Shown: positions 12,976 through 25,416 of the stretch, piece after piece | How the letters are laid out: every line of letters starts with the position of its first letter | How positions within the stretch are numbered: position 1 is the stretch's first letter | Assembly (NCBI GenBank): GCA_947034885.2 | Contig: OX344750.2 | Coordinates: forward strand, 7,608,501-7,672,500 | DNA: 64,000 nt | Direction: 5' to 3' | DNA from: Thuidium tamariscinum | Taxonomy: Eukaryota; Streptophyta; Bryopsida; Hypnales; Thuidiaceae | Position numbers and translations under genes: made by a program | Notes under the pieces: generated by a model | Told to the model about the DNA's origin: nothing | Database searches by the model: none | The model's input: the letters and a program-made list of their open reading frames with translations, nothing else

Positions 12976-14028
12976 TTAATTTCTCTATTTGAATGTGTTG
13001 TGTTTTTTTATAATGGAATAAAAATATTTTTATTTAAAAAATAAAACAAATACTTTGAATTTTAATTAGCCTCTAAGTGCTCAAAGTAAAAAATACAATA
13101 TCACTTTTAATAAGTTATCCAAGCTTATCCAAAGCATCTACATCATTGTTCATTTTGAATATTTTTTCATCTTTCATTCTTACATTCTTCTTAGGGGCGA
13201 ATGGATTGAGATACACTATTTTGAAATGGAGGTTGTACAAGTTTTTTTGAACTTCTTTTAATGAACTTTGATTCAATGAATATTAATATTCAAAACATTC
13301 ATCATCCCCATTTGGTATAGTTGATGAACATTATGCACTTATAGTGATTCACTAAAATAGTGGGCCACTACATAAATTGCTCTCATAAATTGAGATTTGA
13401 AAATAATAAAGTGAAATTTAGGCATGTTGTTGTCTAAGAGAATTTCAAATTTTTGAAATGTAAATATTATTGAAAAATATTAGGTGATGTAGTAATTGAT
13501 GTTTATATCCACCACAAATAAAATATACAGATTGTATTTTACAACTTTTTTTTGAAATTTGTAATTGAATTATAATTCTGAAGTACATTCTTCCAATTTT
13601 GGAAGTTTTGACTACCTATGATCATCAAGGGGTTGAATATCAAGCAATCAGAATCTAAAACTGTTAGGTAGAAAACTCTAAAAATTTTAATCTATAAAAA
13701 ATGAAATATCTAAGAGAAATTGTGTGAAAACTCCTTTTAAAAGAGAAATGTGAATAATTATATTGTGTTCCTTTGTTGAAGTTTAATTTCTCTATTTGAA
13801 TGATGTGTTATGGTTTTGTAGAATGAAATAAAAACATTTTTGTTAAAAAAATAAAACAAATACTTTGTATTTTGGTTAATCCCTAAGTGCTCAAAGTAAA
13901 AAACACAATATCACTTTTGATAAATTATTCAAGCTCATCCAAAGCATCTACATCATTGATTCGTTTAGAAGCATTTTTCATTATTCATTCATACGTTCTA
14001 CTGCCAGTCTATTTGGAAGTAGTATATA

Positions 14029-14193
14029 TATTCTCAATGTCAATTGTATTGAAAATGGATACACTATTTTCAAATGGAGGTAGTATTCTCAATGTCAATT
14101 GTATTGAAAATGGATACACTATTTTCAAATGGAGGTAGTATTCTCAATGTCAATTGTATTGAAAATGGATACACTATTTTCAAATGGAGGTAG
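14029..14193 (+). repeat. three identical 55-bp tandem units
   Basis: The unit begins TATTCTCAATGTCAATTGTA and ends TTTTCAAATGGAGGTAG, repeated at 14029-14083, 14084-14138 and 14139-14193 without visible change. The upstream duplicate (near 13200) has only one related stretch, so the expansion is young. Confidence 0.9.
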
Positions 14194-14289
14194 TACAAGT
14201 TCTTTTGAACCTTTTTCATTTTGATTCAATGAATTTTAAAATTCAAAACAATCATCATCCCCCTTTGTGTGGTTGATGAACATTGAGAA

Positions 14290-15505
14290 CTTATAGTGAC
14301 TCACAATAGTAGTAGGCCACTGTATAAATCGCTCTCATAAATTGAGATTTCAATGTTATAAAGTGAAATTTGGGCATGTTGTTGAATCTACCTTAATGTG
14401 TAATTTCACTTAGAACGAACTATATTTAGATGTTTTATTATTTGGATGAAAACTTTATATAAAAAATAAACTTTTGTGAAAAGTTTGAATGCATCATTTC
14501 TTTTTATGGGAAGAATGTACATCTTGACTAGAGTCATATGTTACAAGTTTAATATATTTTGAATTTTTCACTCTAAAAATTGAAAAAAGTATGTTTATAA
14601 TATATGTAATTATTTGATGTTATTGTGATTTTTGATTTTTGATTTTTTTCAATTTTTCAAGTGAGAAATGAAAAGTTCAAAATATTGAGGTTAAATTTCA
14701 ATGAATAAAAATTCAAAATATATTAAACTTGTAACATATGACTCTAGTCAAGATGTATAGTTGGATACAAAAAAACTCAAAATTTTCTTTGAATAACATT
14801 ATTGCTAAAAAAATAGATTTTAATAAGATTTTGGTGTTTGAACCTTGCATTGATACTTTTTTTGAACCTTTGAGTATTATGGTACAATTTTTTTGCCAAA
14901 GTTTACTTAAAATATAGATATAATTGTTTTCCAAATTTTGGTTCATATTGAATTCTTCATAGATCATATTTTTGTTACTTAATGGGATAAAAGCAAGGAT
15001 AAAAGATGTGCTTAGGGGTGTCTTCTATATACCTACACAATCAAATTATAAAAATTCATGACTAGTTGTTTTCAATAAATTACTATATGAAACTATGGAA
15101 ATTGACTTAAAAAATTCACAAAAAAACAGAATTTTAGTTTTATAAGGTTGAAATTTGATATGCTTTATTAGGATTGCATTAGAATTGCAGGAGATATAAA
15201 ATATACAAAAATGTTCAAAATAGTACAATAGTAGTTTGGATTATTGTTGTACTCGATTGTATATTCTTCCTATAAGAAGAAACGAGTCATTTTAACTTTT
15301 CACAAAATGTTTATTTTTACATAAAATTTTCATTCAAATAATAATAAGTCTACATATAGTCGGACACTCTAAGTGAAATTACATATCAAACTAGACTTTC
15401 TTTTGGACAACAACATGCCCAAATTTCACTTTATAACTTTGAAATCTCAATCTATGAGAGCAATTTGTGTAGTGGCTCACTACTTTTATGAGTCATTGTA
15501 CATTA
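14290..15505. repeat. long foldback (family M) with a 50-bp perfect inner inverted repeat
   Basis: The left arm is 14290-14568. The right arm is 14683-14756 continued at 15264-15505, in reverse. The innermost arms, 14519-14568 and 14707-14756, are exact complements for 50 bp around a 138-nt loop. A 505-bp segment bounded by TGTATA (14754-14759, 15259-15264) interrupts the right arm. A single-arm relative lies at about 9370-9740. Confidence 0.65.
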
Positions 15506-15556
15506 GGATTAAGCTTAAGACAAACCCCAAGCCCAAATGCACCACTAACCTAAAAC

Positions 15557-15740
15557 CATGATCATTACTCTCCAAACTCAATATGTACATGAGTGGAAGA
15601 AATGATTTCAAAACTTCTACCACACTAAACTTCCACCCTCTATAACTTTTGCATATAATATCCAAATGTTGTGTTCTTTGGTGTGTTAGAACCCTCCTTC
15701 ACTTCTTAATACGGATTGAAGAAAATCAACCTTCTAATAA
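15557..15740 (+). repeat. repeat family O copy 1
   Basis: Contains CTCCAAACTCAATATGTAC, CTTCTACCACACTAAACTTC, ATAACTTTTGCATATAATATC and TTCTTTGGTGTGTTAGAACC, recurring in order at 54500-54680 and at about 56880-57440. Confidence 0.55.
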
Positions 15741-17575
15741 TGGAAACTATGAACAGACTCAGCAAGATGTGGTGGTTCTGGGGGTGCCCACCTTACTTGC
15801 AACCAGTCGCTAGTTTCCAGAGATAAGTTAACCGGGAAACCCAAGGTGCATGTCGATATCCTTCATATTCTAAAACTATAAAACACTGGAACTGAAACTG
15901 ATGAAATGAAACGAGGGTTCAGGAAATGTTCCAGGAAAGCGCTGCTGTGCCCCAATTTCTCCCGCAGTCATAAATGCAGGGAATCTTACACCAACTTAAA
16001 AAAAGGAAGTGGCCCAGAAAGCAAGGCGAGGAATCGAATGAATGAAGTGCCTGGTCTGAAGAAACTTTTTCGGGTGGCCGACCGAACCACACGAATCTAG
16101 TTCCAAAAGTGCTCCCCCTGTTTTAGATGCCAACAATTGGACCCTTCGGAACTGCGGACCTCGGAAGATTCCCATCTGCAACGGCGCCCAGAATAGAGAA
16201 AAAAAATGCACCACTTGGCGTTCCGCAGCGACCAAAAGAGTCGGACCACCTTGGCACGTCACTATTCCCGGACACGTCCGCCATTCTCTGCGGAATCGAC
16301 GCCGCGGTCGAGCGTCCATGCTGCCGCTCACTGCCGCGCGCGAGACAGATTTCGTCCACAAAATATCGATCTACCTACACCCAGTAGGAGAACTAATAAC
16401 CGAGGATTTTATGCGACTCGGCAGCCAAATCTTGAAAGGAGAATTTCCAGAGAGCCGTTGACTCTGCGTAATACTCAAGTTGATACAGGTTGAAAAGTTG
16501 TGGGAAAAAACAATCACTAGAGATGTTCATAGTACTTGAGATTCTCATAAAATGAAGTGTGACTCTCATCCAATTTCCAAGCAACCGACTGAATGTTTCA
16601 CTCGATTTGAACTACATCCATTCAAACTTCCATTCAATTAGTGTGAGGGACCTGCACTGTTCAAACTCACACTAATTGGATTGACTTCAGTCGCATCCAA
16701 AATACCCAAAACATTATGCAGATCATTTCCAAAATTGGTTAGTCGCCGGAACCAAATTCTCGGAACCACCCATCGAAAAAACAGAAGTCAAAAAAAATTC
16801 TGCGAGAGAAAGCGCCACCTCACATCGGAAGCCGTGCACACAATATTCTCCGGCCATGTCGACTTCCATTCAATGTAGCGTGCATGGCCTGGGGATTGGA
16901 TCCACCCATTCTCGGCTTGACGCGGCATTCCTTCGCAAATCCCAAGTCTAGTGAAAGTCAAACTCCTCCGGTTGCGATCGATCATGCACAAACGATGAAT
17001 CCGTAACTCATGAATTTGTAACGTAGTTTTCGGCTCCACGTCGATCGATATTATTCCCATCTGCGGGATAATAGGTTTGAGTGATCGACATCTGAACAGT
17101 CCGTTTGATGTATCACACCTACTTACTGTACATATCGAATGATGAACTCGATCGCATAGGGCGAAAATCGAATGTGGTTTGGCCACCGGAAGCTACTCGG
17201 CCCGCCATTCGCAATTAATTATATTCGATTCGGGAATTGGAACAGGAATCTACGGTACTAAAGCTCGCTGCACGGTTCTCGATTGAGAAGATCGACTTCT
17301 TCTAGATCTTCCGCTCGCTCTGTCAGGAATCTTCATGAAGTCGAAACTTGTGTGGAGTCTCGGTAATGATCAATTCCTAGCTAGGCACTCTACAGAGTTA
17401 CAACTACAGCTAGCTCGGTCCCATGTCTCTTGGCTTCCCAATGGACCGCGCGTAAATGAAATTTTTTGTTACTTCAGTTTGTGTTGTGTTCACTGAACTT
17501 TGCTTGCTGACCCCTCCAGCCCGTTCGCAGCTAAGGTTTGTTGTATTTTCTTGCAATGAAATCTCTTTACATTTG

Positions 17576-17603
17576 TCCATGTTCAAGAAAAAAAACAAAA
17601 AAG
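17576..17603 (+). mobile_element. tail-type mini-retroposon, 13-bp flanking repeats
   Basis: 28 nt (TCCATGTTCAAG plus an A-rich tail) between CTCTTTACATTTG copies (17563-17575, 17604-17616). Upstream bases 17531-17562 also match the body of the longer insert at 56578 (TTGCAATGAAAT), so an alternative reading is an older, longer copy with a partly duplicated end. Confidence 0.5.
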
Positions 17604-18448
17604 CTCTTTACATTTGAGTTTAAAAAATAAAATAAAATAAGTGTTTTTTGGTGCCAGGGATTCGTACTGTTTGGTAATTTTATTATTGTTTATTTGGAAA
17701 TCCAGAGTCATTACTTGATAGCTATGATACCCCTGAAAACAAGGGAAAGCAAATTCACCAGTTAATATTGAACAACAATTCTGCAGCTGCTTGCTTAGAA
17801 TATTTGCTTAATGCGTCAATTTCTTTCAACTGGCGATACTTCATTAGTTTGGTGCAGTTCCAGCCACGCAGCCTGAAGCCCAAATCTATACCCGACCTAC
17901 GTTGTGGCTTGAATTTAGACATTAATGAAGATTTTTTATTTTTTTTATTTAAACACGGACAATTTCCATACATTTGTGAAGATTTAAGTCACAAGACTTG
18001 TGGAATATCGCCATTTCAACGAATTTGACGTTTCTACTGAGTTACGTTAGTCTGCACCCCAAAAAACTAGAAAAGAATTCTTCGTCAATTAAGAATTAGT
18101 ACACCTAGCTCCCGTGTCTGTTCATCCACTAGCTAGATGATTAATTAACTTACCGTCCGTCACACTCTTTGAAGTTCCCGCTAGCGCGATATTATTGATG
18201 ATCAGATGCTCATGTTGCCGATTCCCGTAGCTAGGTTCTGTGTCGCTCGATGTCTGTTTCGGAACGGAACCAGTCCACCAGCGCGCGCGGCATCCCGAAT
18301 CAGTCCACACCACCATTGCGCGCATGCAGTCCGTCGGCCCGAACTTGCGTGTCGCTAGATATTCGATTGCCGAACGTCGTGACCCAACGAGGAGGGCAAT
18401 ATATTATATAATACAGAATTGGAAAAGAATTCAATTCGAACCTGCGAT

Positions 18449-18495
18449 TTTGTCTCCGAAAAACAAAAGCAAGAAAACAAAAACAAAACAAAAAA
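18449..18495 (+). mobile_element. tail-type mini-retroposon, 17-bp flanking repeats
   Basis: 47 nt (TTTGTCTCCG, then an A-rich run with scattered C) between perfect CAATTCGAACCTGCGAT copies (18432-18448, 18496-18512). The long exact flanks are hard to explain except as a target duplication. Confidence 0.65.
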
Positions 18496-18960
18496 CAATT
18501 CGAACCTGCGATCGATGCATGCGCACATGAGAAACATAATAAGTAAGACAATCATATCGATATTTGTAGCAAGTTTCTGCAAGACAGTCAGAGAGGCTAG
18601 CTATTCTAGCTAGCTAGCTTAACTCAGCCCGTGATGGAGGTGGTGGCAGAGCTTGTCTCTGGCGCGGCCCTGTTTGCCTGGACTCACTTGCTGCCTGGAG
18701 GCACAACATAAAGTTCAGTCCCTCGAATCTGCCAGTTTAATTAAGCACAACACTGACGACGGGATCGTCGATCGGAGCTAGACGCCGTGAATGGAGCACG
18801 ATTCCCTAATCGACGAGCTCGAAAAGGGGCAACTGGGCAAGCTATGTTGGAGTTATTGCCTCCACCAAGCACCCGGCCGGGGCTCTGCTGTTTGATAGAA
18901 CGCATGACCTGGAGTGGCGGTTATGGAGGGGAGGGCCTGTTCAATGGCCTCGGCTTCTAG

Positions 18961-18983
18961 TTCAGTTCAGTTCAGTTCAGTTC
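18961..18983 (+). repeat. TTCAG pentanucleotide repeat
   Basis: About 4.6 units of TTCAG inside the GC-richer island. Confidence 0.85.
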
Positions 18984-19821
18984 CCGGTTTCCCACCCTGC
19001 TGGCTAGCTGCCTCATTAGCTCGCCTGACAACTTGGATCGATGCAGGCTCAGGCGCAGGCGCAGGGCAGGGCCAGGCCGGGAGCCATGCCAGGTTCATTA
19101 CCACGTGACTGGGCTCGCTCCCACCTGGTGCAACCAAAGCTGAACTGAGGATCGGAAAGATGCAGTCAGTGGGCCGGAGATTGATTCAAGGCGAGGTATG
19201 ATTTTATTTTATTTCGGGGACCAATTTGAAAGGACCTTCAATTCATTGCTCGCAGGCAGAACTGCGCCAGTGGACACGCCACCTCAGCCGTCACACTGGC
19301 CGAGGCCCGAGGGGGGCAACTGATGAAGAACCCCGCCACGGCTCAAACAAGCATCCGGACTCACGACTTTCTGTGCAGCGAAGGGAGCCAATTAAGTTAA
19401 CTTCATTAGTATTCCGCGAACGGAGGGCCTGCTGCATTGCCACGGCACCAATAAGTTCCAATGAGTTGGTATCGCTACCGGGAGACGTAGCAGAATCAAA
19501 TACAAACCCCGACTGCCACTCCCTGTGAATCTTGCTTCAGTTGGGATTCTTTGGGGGCACGTTTTACATGCTGGGTGGGCAAAGTGTAACAACCGGCAAT
19601 GCATTTGCCTGGACCCAGTGGGGCAAGAATCACCCACCCTCCCTCCCTCCCTCCCCAATTGCACTTTTGTGGGAGAGCTGGGGCGGGCACTTGGGACCTA
19701 CATGGGCAAGACACGCAAATTGGATATCCCAAAAAACTTCTCGGCTCAATTAAAAAGCTTAGTAGACATATATGACAACTGCTAGTTTTGGGCCAATGGA
19801 TTGGTGCCAATTTCTCTTTAA

Positions 19822-20746
19822 CCCCTAAAGTTCTATGACTATGTATTCACCAAAAACGCTCGAAAACTGCCATTTCTAGTACAACTACCAATTTTCTTGA
19901 AAAAAACAATTTTTGACACATGTAACCGTAGGATCTTGTAGTATAATGTCTAAAAAAAATGTGGTAAAAATTTCAGAAAATTCCACCATGTGGATCAAAA
20001 GATATAAGCATTCAAATTCACCAAAACCATTTTTTCAATCTTGCAAAAAACCGGGCAGCTGCACTTCACAAGCTCACTTCTCAAGGAAAAAATGTTGAAA
20101 ATGGTGGTGCCTCTTTGAATTCAGTTTCCTAAACAAGATGGAGATATGCTCAAAAAATTTCATATCATTTGGAATTGTACAACATATAGGAAAAAAATAG
20201 TAAGTAAAAAGAAGTAGAGAATGATTCATAATACTAAATTGTTGAGAATTTAATTATAGAATAAAAAAAATGACAATCCCAATGGTTGTAATGTTGTAAT
20301 AATCAATCTACATCCTAGGGTTTTATTTTTTTACAAAAATATTGAAAATTGAGTGAAATAAACGACTTCAAAGTTTCTTTAATGGTGGAGAATCCATTAC
20401 TGCCCGCAAACAAAAAAACCTCATAACTTTTGACTCTTTGATTGAAATGGAATGATTCAAAGCTTTCCACTTATATATAAATGTAGAAAACCAGTTAAAA
20501 AAAGTGATTTTTGAAAAAAGTGATTTTTTCTAATCTGCCCGAACTGCCCAGTTACGAAAAAAAGCAACATATTAAGCCATAACTTTTGACTCATATCTCC
20601 AAATGTCATGAAATTTGGTACACATGAAGATATTCCTCGCCCCCACCTTCTATTAAAATTTCAGTCCAAAATATTCAAATTTCCAATCACACGTACCTGC
20701 CCAAAATTTCTATACGGCCAAAAAACGCATGTTGGTCCTTTAGGGG
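19822..20746 (+). mobile_element. TTAA-type MITE family C copy
   Basis: 925 bp with intact TTAA on both sides (19818-19821, 20747-20750). Ends are CCCCTAAAGTTCTATGAC and GTTGGTCCTTTAGGGG. The interior runs parallel to the copy at 10095, including the AACATATAGGAAAAAAATAG block. It marks the right border of the GC-richer island. Confidence 0.8.
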
Positions 20747-20750
20747 TTAA

Positions 20751-22802
20751 AGAGCATACTATGGCATGATTTAAAACTAGTAGGTGGATTAGTGGCTTGG
20801 AGTGTAGACAATGCCATTTTAGTCCATCCATCCAACTTGTAATAGCACCCCTATAGTTGTTACTTTGTTGAGGATTTGGGGCATTAAGAACTCAAGTTAA
20901 TTTAGGAGCAAAGAATTCAATGTTTATGGAGTGTGTTACTTTGTATGGAGAGGCACGTTTATGCATGTTGGTAAAGCTAGCCATGTGTGGCTCAAAGTAG
21001 CTATCTCATGTGATTTTAATAAGACCAAGGCCTTGATAGATAGTTAGCTCTCAGTTGGCTTTTGTGACAAATTCAAATAGAAACTTGCTCCCAAGACTCT
21101 CATCTCCATCACATTGCCCTCCCTATCCAAACTTTGGGGCGAGATCAGCTTGTGATTTTTTTCTTCTTTGCTTGATGGAAGCTAATTGTCAGTAAAGAAA
21201 GAAAAAGTCATTAAGCTATATTAGGATTTAGGAAGAATGATGTATGAATAGTTGTATATCTAGATGAGAATTTAATTGATGACATTGTGAGACAATTTGT
21301 ATTTTGTTCAAGAGATGAATGAATTTTTTTTATTATTTGGTGTTGTAAGCCTTGAAATTCGAGGCACTAAAATGATCATTTTTGTAGTTTGCCATTTATT
21401 CCTGTTGTTGCAAACCAATAAATTTTAGCATGCATGCTTGCAATGAACCAAGAAATATTATATGAGTGCATGTTCAAGTTTGGATGCACTTTTTTATACA
21501 CTTATTAGGTGTTTTAGTCTCAAAATTCAAATTCAAATCAATTTAATGTAATTTATTCACTATAAGCCTAATTTCATTTATCTAAAAGTAGTTTCTTATG
21601 AAAATCCAATATGTCCAGTTTTAATTGAAAGTTCTTTGGACCAACCAAATGGATTACATTGACAATGAACTAATCAACACTAAGGTAGACGAGCCTAATT
21701 CCGTCTCCAACCCATCTTTGTCACCCTATAGTCACGCCCATTTTTACCTATTCCACCATCCAAATTTGCTTAGAAATCTAACAAAATCAATGCTTTAATA
21801 CCATTTAGGGTAATGTGTCAATAGGTGATTGGTGAAACCTTAAATGCTAATAGGTATATAAGCAATTGGTTATGGGTTGTTGTTATTAGGGCATTTGTAA
21901 CCCTAGTTATTGGTGATTTTGTAATTTAGGATTGAATACTTCAAAAATTCATAGAAATTATAATTTTGATTGGAAAATTATAGTTCCACTTAGACTTGAT
22001 TTATGAAACATGCCCACACCTTTGAAAAATATGTGCCCCTCTTGGAATTGACTCCAAAATAGTCAAATTGCAAATCAGGGTAGTCATAGGCTTATCTACC
22101 TTAATGCTTTAGGTATTTTCAAACATTGGAGAAATTTTGAACCTTCAAAGAGGCCTCTAAAATGGCCTCAATTAGGATCCTTAATTGGATTTAAATGCGT
22201 ACTTGTCAAATAAAGGACAATTTTTCTCCCTATTTCCACCCATTTTGACATCATGATGTTTATAAAGGTACATTAGGTACTTCTTGTCATTCAAATTTTA
22301 AGTACATTGAGGGATTATTTTATTTGGAGAAGGACAAATTTGGTGCAATTAAGTACTAATGGCTCATGTGTTATTAGTACAATGAGTGAGACTTCTTTTT
22401 TATAAGATCATTGGTACTTCATGCTCATGATGTTTGCACTCTAAAATGCCTCTTATTGGACAATAGAACAATAGGTACTTTTTGTCATTCAAGTCCTTGG
22501 TACTATAAGTGAATTTTTTACATTGAAAAATTCAAAAGTACTTGATGAGATTCACACAAGGTAGTGACACATGTTGTGTACTTAGGCTACCAATTCTAGC
22601 CTTCAATAATTAGCTTTGCATGTCAATTCTTAAGGGCCTCTTTGAAGGTTTAAAATTTCTCCAATGTAATTTTGATTGCTACTTCTATCCAATATCAAAA
22701 CTATAACCATATTGAAAATATTCCAAGTAGTCAATCTCCCCTCAATCTCCTAAATCAATTAGTTCAAGTGCCTTGTCAAGCTCCTATTATAGTATTAGTA
22801 CG
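20751..22802. other. AT-rich intergenic DNA, nothing assigned
   Basis: Single-copy-looking sequence within this window. GGCCTCTTTGAAGGTT-like words occur once in each orientation (about 22140 and 22650), hinting at a decayed foldback. No gene seen. Confidence 0.35.
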
Positions 22803-22806
22803 TTAA

Positions 22807-23061
22807 CAACGAGATTTTCTTTCTTTCTTTCTTTAATTCTTAAAAAATGATTTGGTGATTGTGGAAATCATCAATTTTGATAGGTTTATGATTCATTGGT
22901 TTAAAAAAAAATCCAAAAGTACACATTGGAAGTCAAAAATACTATAAAAATTCTTTCCTTTCTACCCCTAATTTCAAGCATGAATAGTTGCACTTTTGTC
23001 CTACATAACAACATTGTCTCTCATTCATCAACCAAGAAACGTCCTCAGTGCCCGTCATGGG
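22807..23061 (+). mobile_element. TTAA-type MITE family D copy 2, older
   Basis: Left TTAA at 22803-22806 and right CTAA at 23062-23065. The interior follows copy 1: the TTGGTTTAAAAAAAAATCC region, CATTGGAAGTCAAA, TACCCCTAATTTC and TTGTCCTACATAA. A CTTT micro-repeat near 22818-22836 has expanded at the left end. A further fragment of the same interior lies at about 48890-48975. Confidence 0.65.
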
Positions 23062-23261
23062 CTAATTTTCACAAATGAGTCCCATTTGTCTCTGAGAATT
23101 TTTTTTCTATATCTTTTTTTTGGTTCCGTTTCAGCCAATGGCTCAACCCGTCCCCTTGAATTTTCAGAGTAGGTTAGCTATGCACCACGTGGGGTCCTCC
23201 TAGTGGCCCATTATAACTTGTTGTGTACCGGTTTGAAATGAATTTTACTGTAGGGTTACTT

Positions 23262-23312
23262 TTTATTTGTTTTTGACACAAATGAATGGCATTTCATTGC
23301 AAAAATAATTTA
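23262..23312 (-). mobile_element. inverted tail-family segment
   Basis: Minus strand reads TTTGCAATGAAATGCCATTC, then ATTTGTGTCAAAAAC and an A-rich tail, matching the insert at 56578. No clear flanking repeat. Confidence 0.5.
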
Positions 23313-23345
23313 CAAACCGAACTAACCATTAGCCCACCAAGTTAA

Positions 23346-23728
23346 GGGCAAAACACCCATTTCCACACCTGTTCCTTGCAATGGACTATAGATTCACCCA
23401 AATGCTTCAGTAGACTTCCCTTAATGTGTTTGCCACATGTATGATTGTAATTTGCTGACACAAGTGAAGGACACATAGGGAATTTTGGTTGGTTGAGTGC
23501 TGATTTTCGCAGGGTTCAATTTTTGGGGCACCTATAGGACAGTTTTACAGGTCTAGGGAGCCAACACTTTGAAATTTTTTAAAAATTACATACTGATTCC
23601 GAAAATTTTAATTTTTTTTTGAATATTCATGATTTTCACTCGCTAATACTAGAAAAATATCATTTTTAGAAAACGTTGCCTCTAACTATGCTGAATTCCT
23701 TATTTGGACGGTTTTGGGTGTTTCCACT
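23346..23728 (+). mobile_element. TA-type MITE family E copy 1
   Basis: Ends are GGGCAAAACACCC and GGTGTTTCCACTG next to TA dinucleotides. The interior shares GAGCCAACACTTTGAAATT, the GATTTTCACTCGCTAATACT block and GAATTCCTTATTTGGA with the other E copies. About 380 bp, non-coding. Confidence 0.7.
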
Positions 23729-24064
23729 GTACTCGCCTGGCTGGGGTAAGGTACCTCTTTCAGTTGATTTTTCCATGGCACGAAAGATTTTCTCAGAACT
23801 GACCCCAAGCCAAGGAAAGAAGGATTCTCTCCAGTGCCGCTGGCTCTCTTCAGACCCTCTCTCTCTCTCTCTCGGGTCTCTCTCTGCAGCAGGCGGGGCT
23901 TTAGCCCTGTAACTCCTAAGTGAGCTGGTTCCCGAGAGTGTGACAAAGAGAGGAAACCTATTCCTGTGTTTTTGAATTTAGAGAGTCAGAAAAGCAAGTT
24001 AGATGAATAGCTGGCTGCAATCTTTGACAGGGAAAGTGGAATGGGAATTTGGGGGAAGAGTGAT

Positions 24065-24337
24065 GGAGGACGTTAAATTCTACCATCGAAGGTGGATCCA
24101 GCAAGGTAATTTCGAGGTGATAATGAAGAAAAAAAAGTCCCCTATTTTGTGCCGTGGCTCTAGACCTCTATAATCTAATTGGGGGTCTGTGATTGCAAAT
24201 ATGAATTCAGAATTTTCAAAGACAATTCTGTCTGAAAATTCAGGACTACAAAATTGCTCTAAAAAAATTCCTGCATTTTCCCCTGAGGTAAATCCACCGT
24301 GCTGGCCCACCTTCGATGGTAGGATTTCACATCTTCC
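24065..24337. mobile_element. Mutator-like MITE family F copy, 9-bp target duplication
   Basis: 273 bp, flanked by AAGAGTGAT (24056-24064) and AAGAATGAT (24338-24346), a 9-bp duplication with one change. The inverted ends share TCTACCATCGAAGGTGG near the left and its complement near the right. Nine-base duplications are the hallmark of Mutator elements. Confidence 0.75.
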
Positions 24338-24922
24338 AAGAATGATGATCTTCAATCTTGTAGAAAAAAGTTACTTCCAAGGATTCTTTCTTTGTTTTTT
24401 GGGAGTCCTTGCGTGCAGAGAAAACAAGGACCTTCAGTTCAAAGTGTCAGAGAATACTCATGCCTTGTTCTCCACTGCCCCAACTCCTGCCAAAAAATAA
24501 AAATGGATAGATATTTGCAGTTTCTGTCCTCTCCAGAGCTGGCTGCCTCTCTAAAAACATCCATCGGACACTCAGTGTCCACTCCATGGTGCCGATGCAG
24601 GGTTGAGGAAGTTCTCATGACCGGATCTTTGGTCTCGAAGACCTCAATTTAGGCCCCCTCCCCTTCGCCCCTCGCCCAGTACTGTGCGTGTACAGCCTAC
24701 GACAGAAGAAGGTTTGCATTAAATGGCGGGGCGGGACGTCTCCTCATTATTAGAGACTGGTTGGGCGGACCTGAGGAATTGGGTGAGGAAGCCTCTAGAT
24801 CCTGTCAGGACCCAGGACCTGCAGGCAGGCAGGCAGCTCCAAGCCGAGGAAGGGTGGAAACACACACAACCGCCAAAATAGAAGCTTACAACCCATTTCC
24901 AACCACTTAAGGAATTTAGCAT

Positions 24923-25405
24923 GCGAGACATTAAATCGGTCCCATGAAGTCCCTGAATTTACCACAAGGATAAATACTATATTTTTTTATTTTTTTGCAA
25001 AATTTATTTTTTGCAAATTCTGAGTTCATACTTGGCATTACAGACCCTGAATATAACATTCAGTAGCCCATGGAAGGACTGCCTTCCCTTTAGTGAAGTC
25101 CCCATCACCTAATTTCATTTGACATTTCTTGGAGTTGCAATTTTAGTTACTGAATGGTGTGGAATATCATTGGTGCTAGATGGAATGGTGTGGGATATTC
25201 CACACCATTTCATCCGCAAGGAGGCAGTGTGACAGGTTGCTATTGAATGTTATGAATTAGCTTACACGGGGTTGAAAACAACCAAAAAACTCAACAAAAA
25301 CATAAATCTCAAACCTCCATCAACTCCTAATAAAATGAGTTTTATCCTGCTAGAGCCACATTTTACCCTTTGGACCCACTTTGTAGAACCAATTTAAGGT
25401 CTTGC
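24923..25405. mobile_element. Mutator-like MITE family F copy with empty site in unit 2
   Basis: 483 bp, flanked by perfect ATTTAGCAT at 24914-24922 and 25406-25414. Ends are GCGAGACATTAAATCGG and the complement of GCAAGACCTTAAATTGG. Unit 2 has a single ATTTAGCAT at the matching point (29433-29441), so this insertion either followed the segmental duplication or was cleanly lost. Confidence 0.8.
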
Positions 25406-25416
25406 ATTTAGCATAC

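Larger units (their letters stand above)
11510..14390 (+). repeat. tandem duplication of about 1 kb, unit 1 interrupted by family C
   Basis: Unit 1 (about 11510-13440) and unit 2 (about 13441-14390) share TTATTGAAAAATATTAG, AAGTTTTGACTAC, TCTCTATTTGAATG, ACAATATCACTTTT and GTTGATGAACATT in the same order. Unit 1 carries the C element at 12095-12975; unit 2 lacks it and also about 260 bp near the start. No coding frame is conserved between the units. Confidence 0.7.
15750..19810. other. GC-richer, CpG-containing island with no gene recognised
   Basis: Composition rises well above the surroundings and CpG is frequent, as in the ERF gene region. Open frames of 60-132 codons exist on both strands but overlap each other and match no family I know. 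Small features are a 13-bp-arm hairpin at 16635-16647/16666-16678, two tail-type insertions (17576, 18449), a CTAGCTAGCTAG run near 18605 and a CCCT run near 19638-19655. It could be a decayed gene, a long non-coding transcript or regulatory DNA. Confidence 0.4.

Noticed and set aside
15996-17186. Frames of 121 and 132 codons on the minus strand in the GC-richer island
   Set aside because: No recognisable domain, no splice or codon signal I could defend, and overlapping frames on the other strand of similar length.
18432-18512. tRNA T-arm-like GGTTCGAATT on the minus strand
   Set aside because: No acceptor stem, anticodon arm or D-arm around either copy; it is simply the target duplication of a tail insertion.
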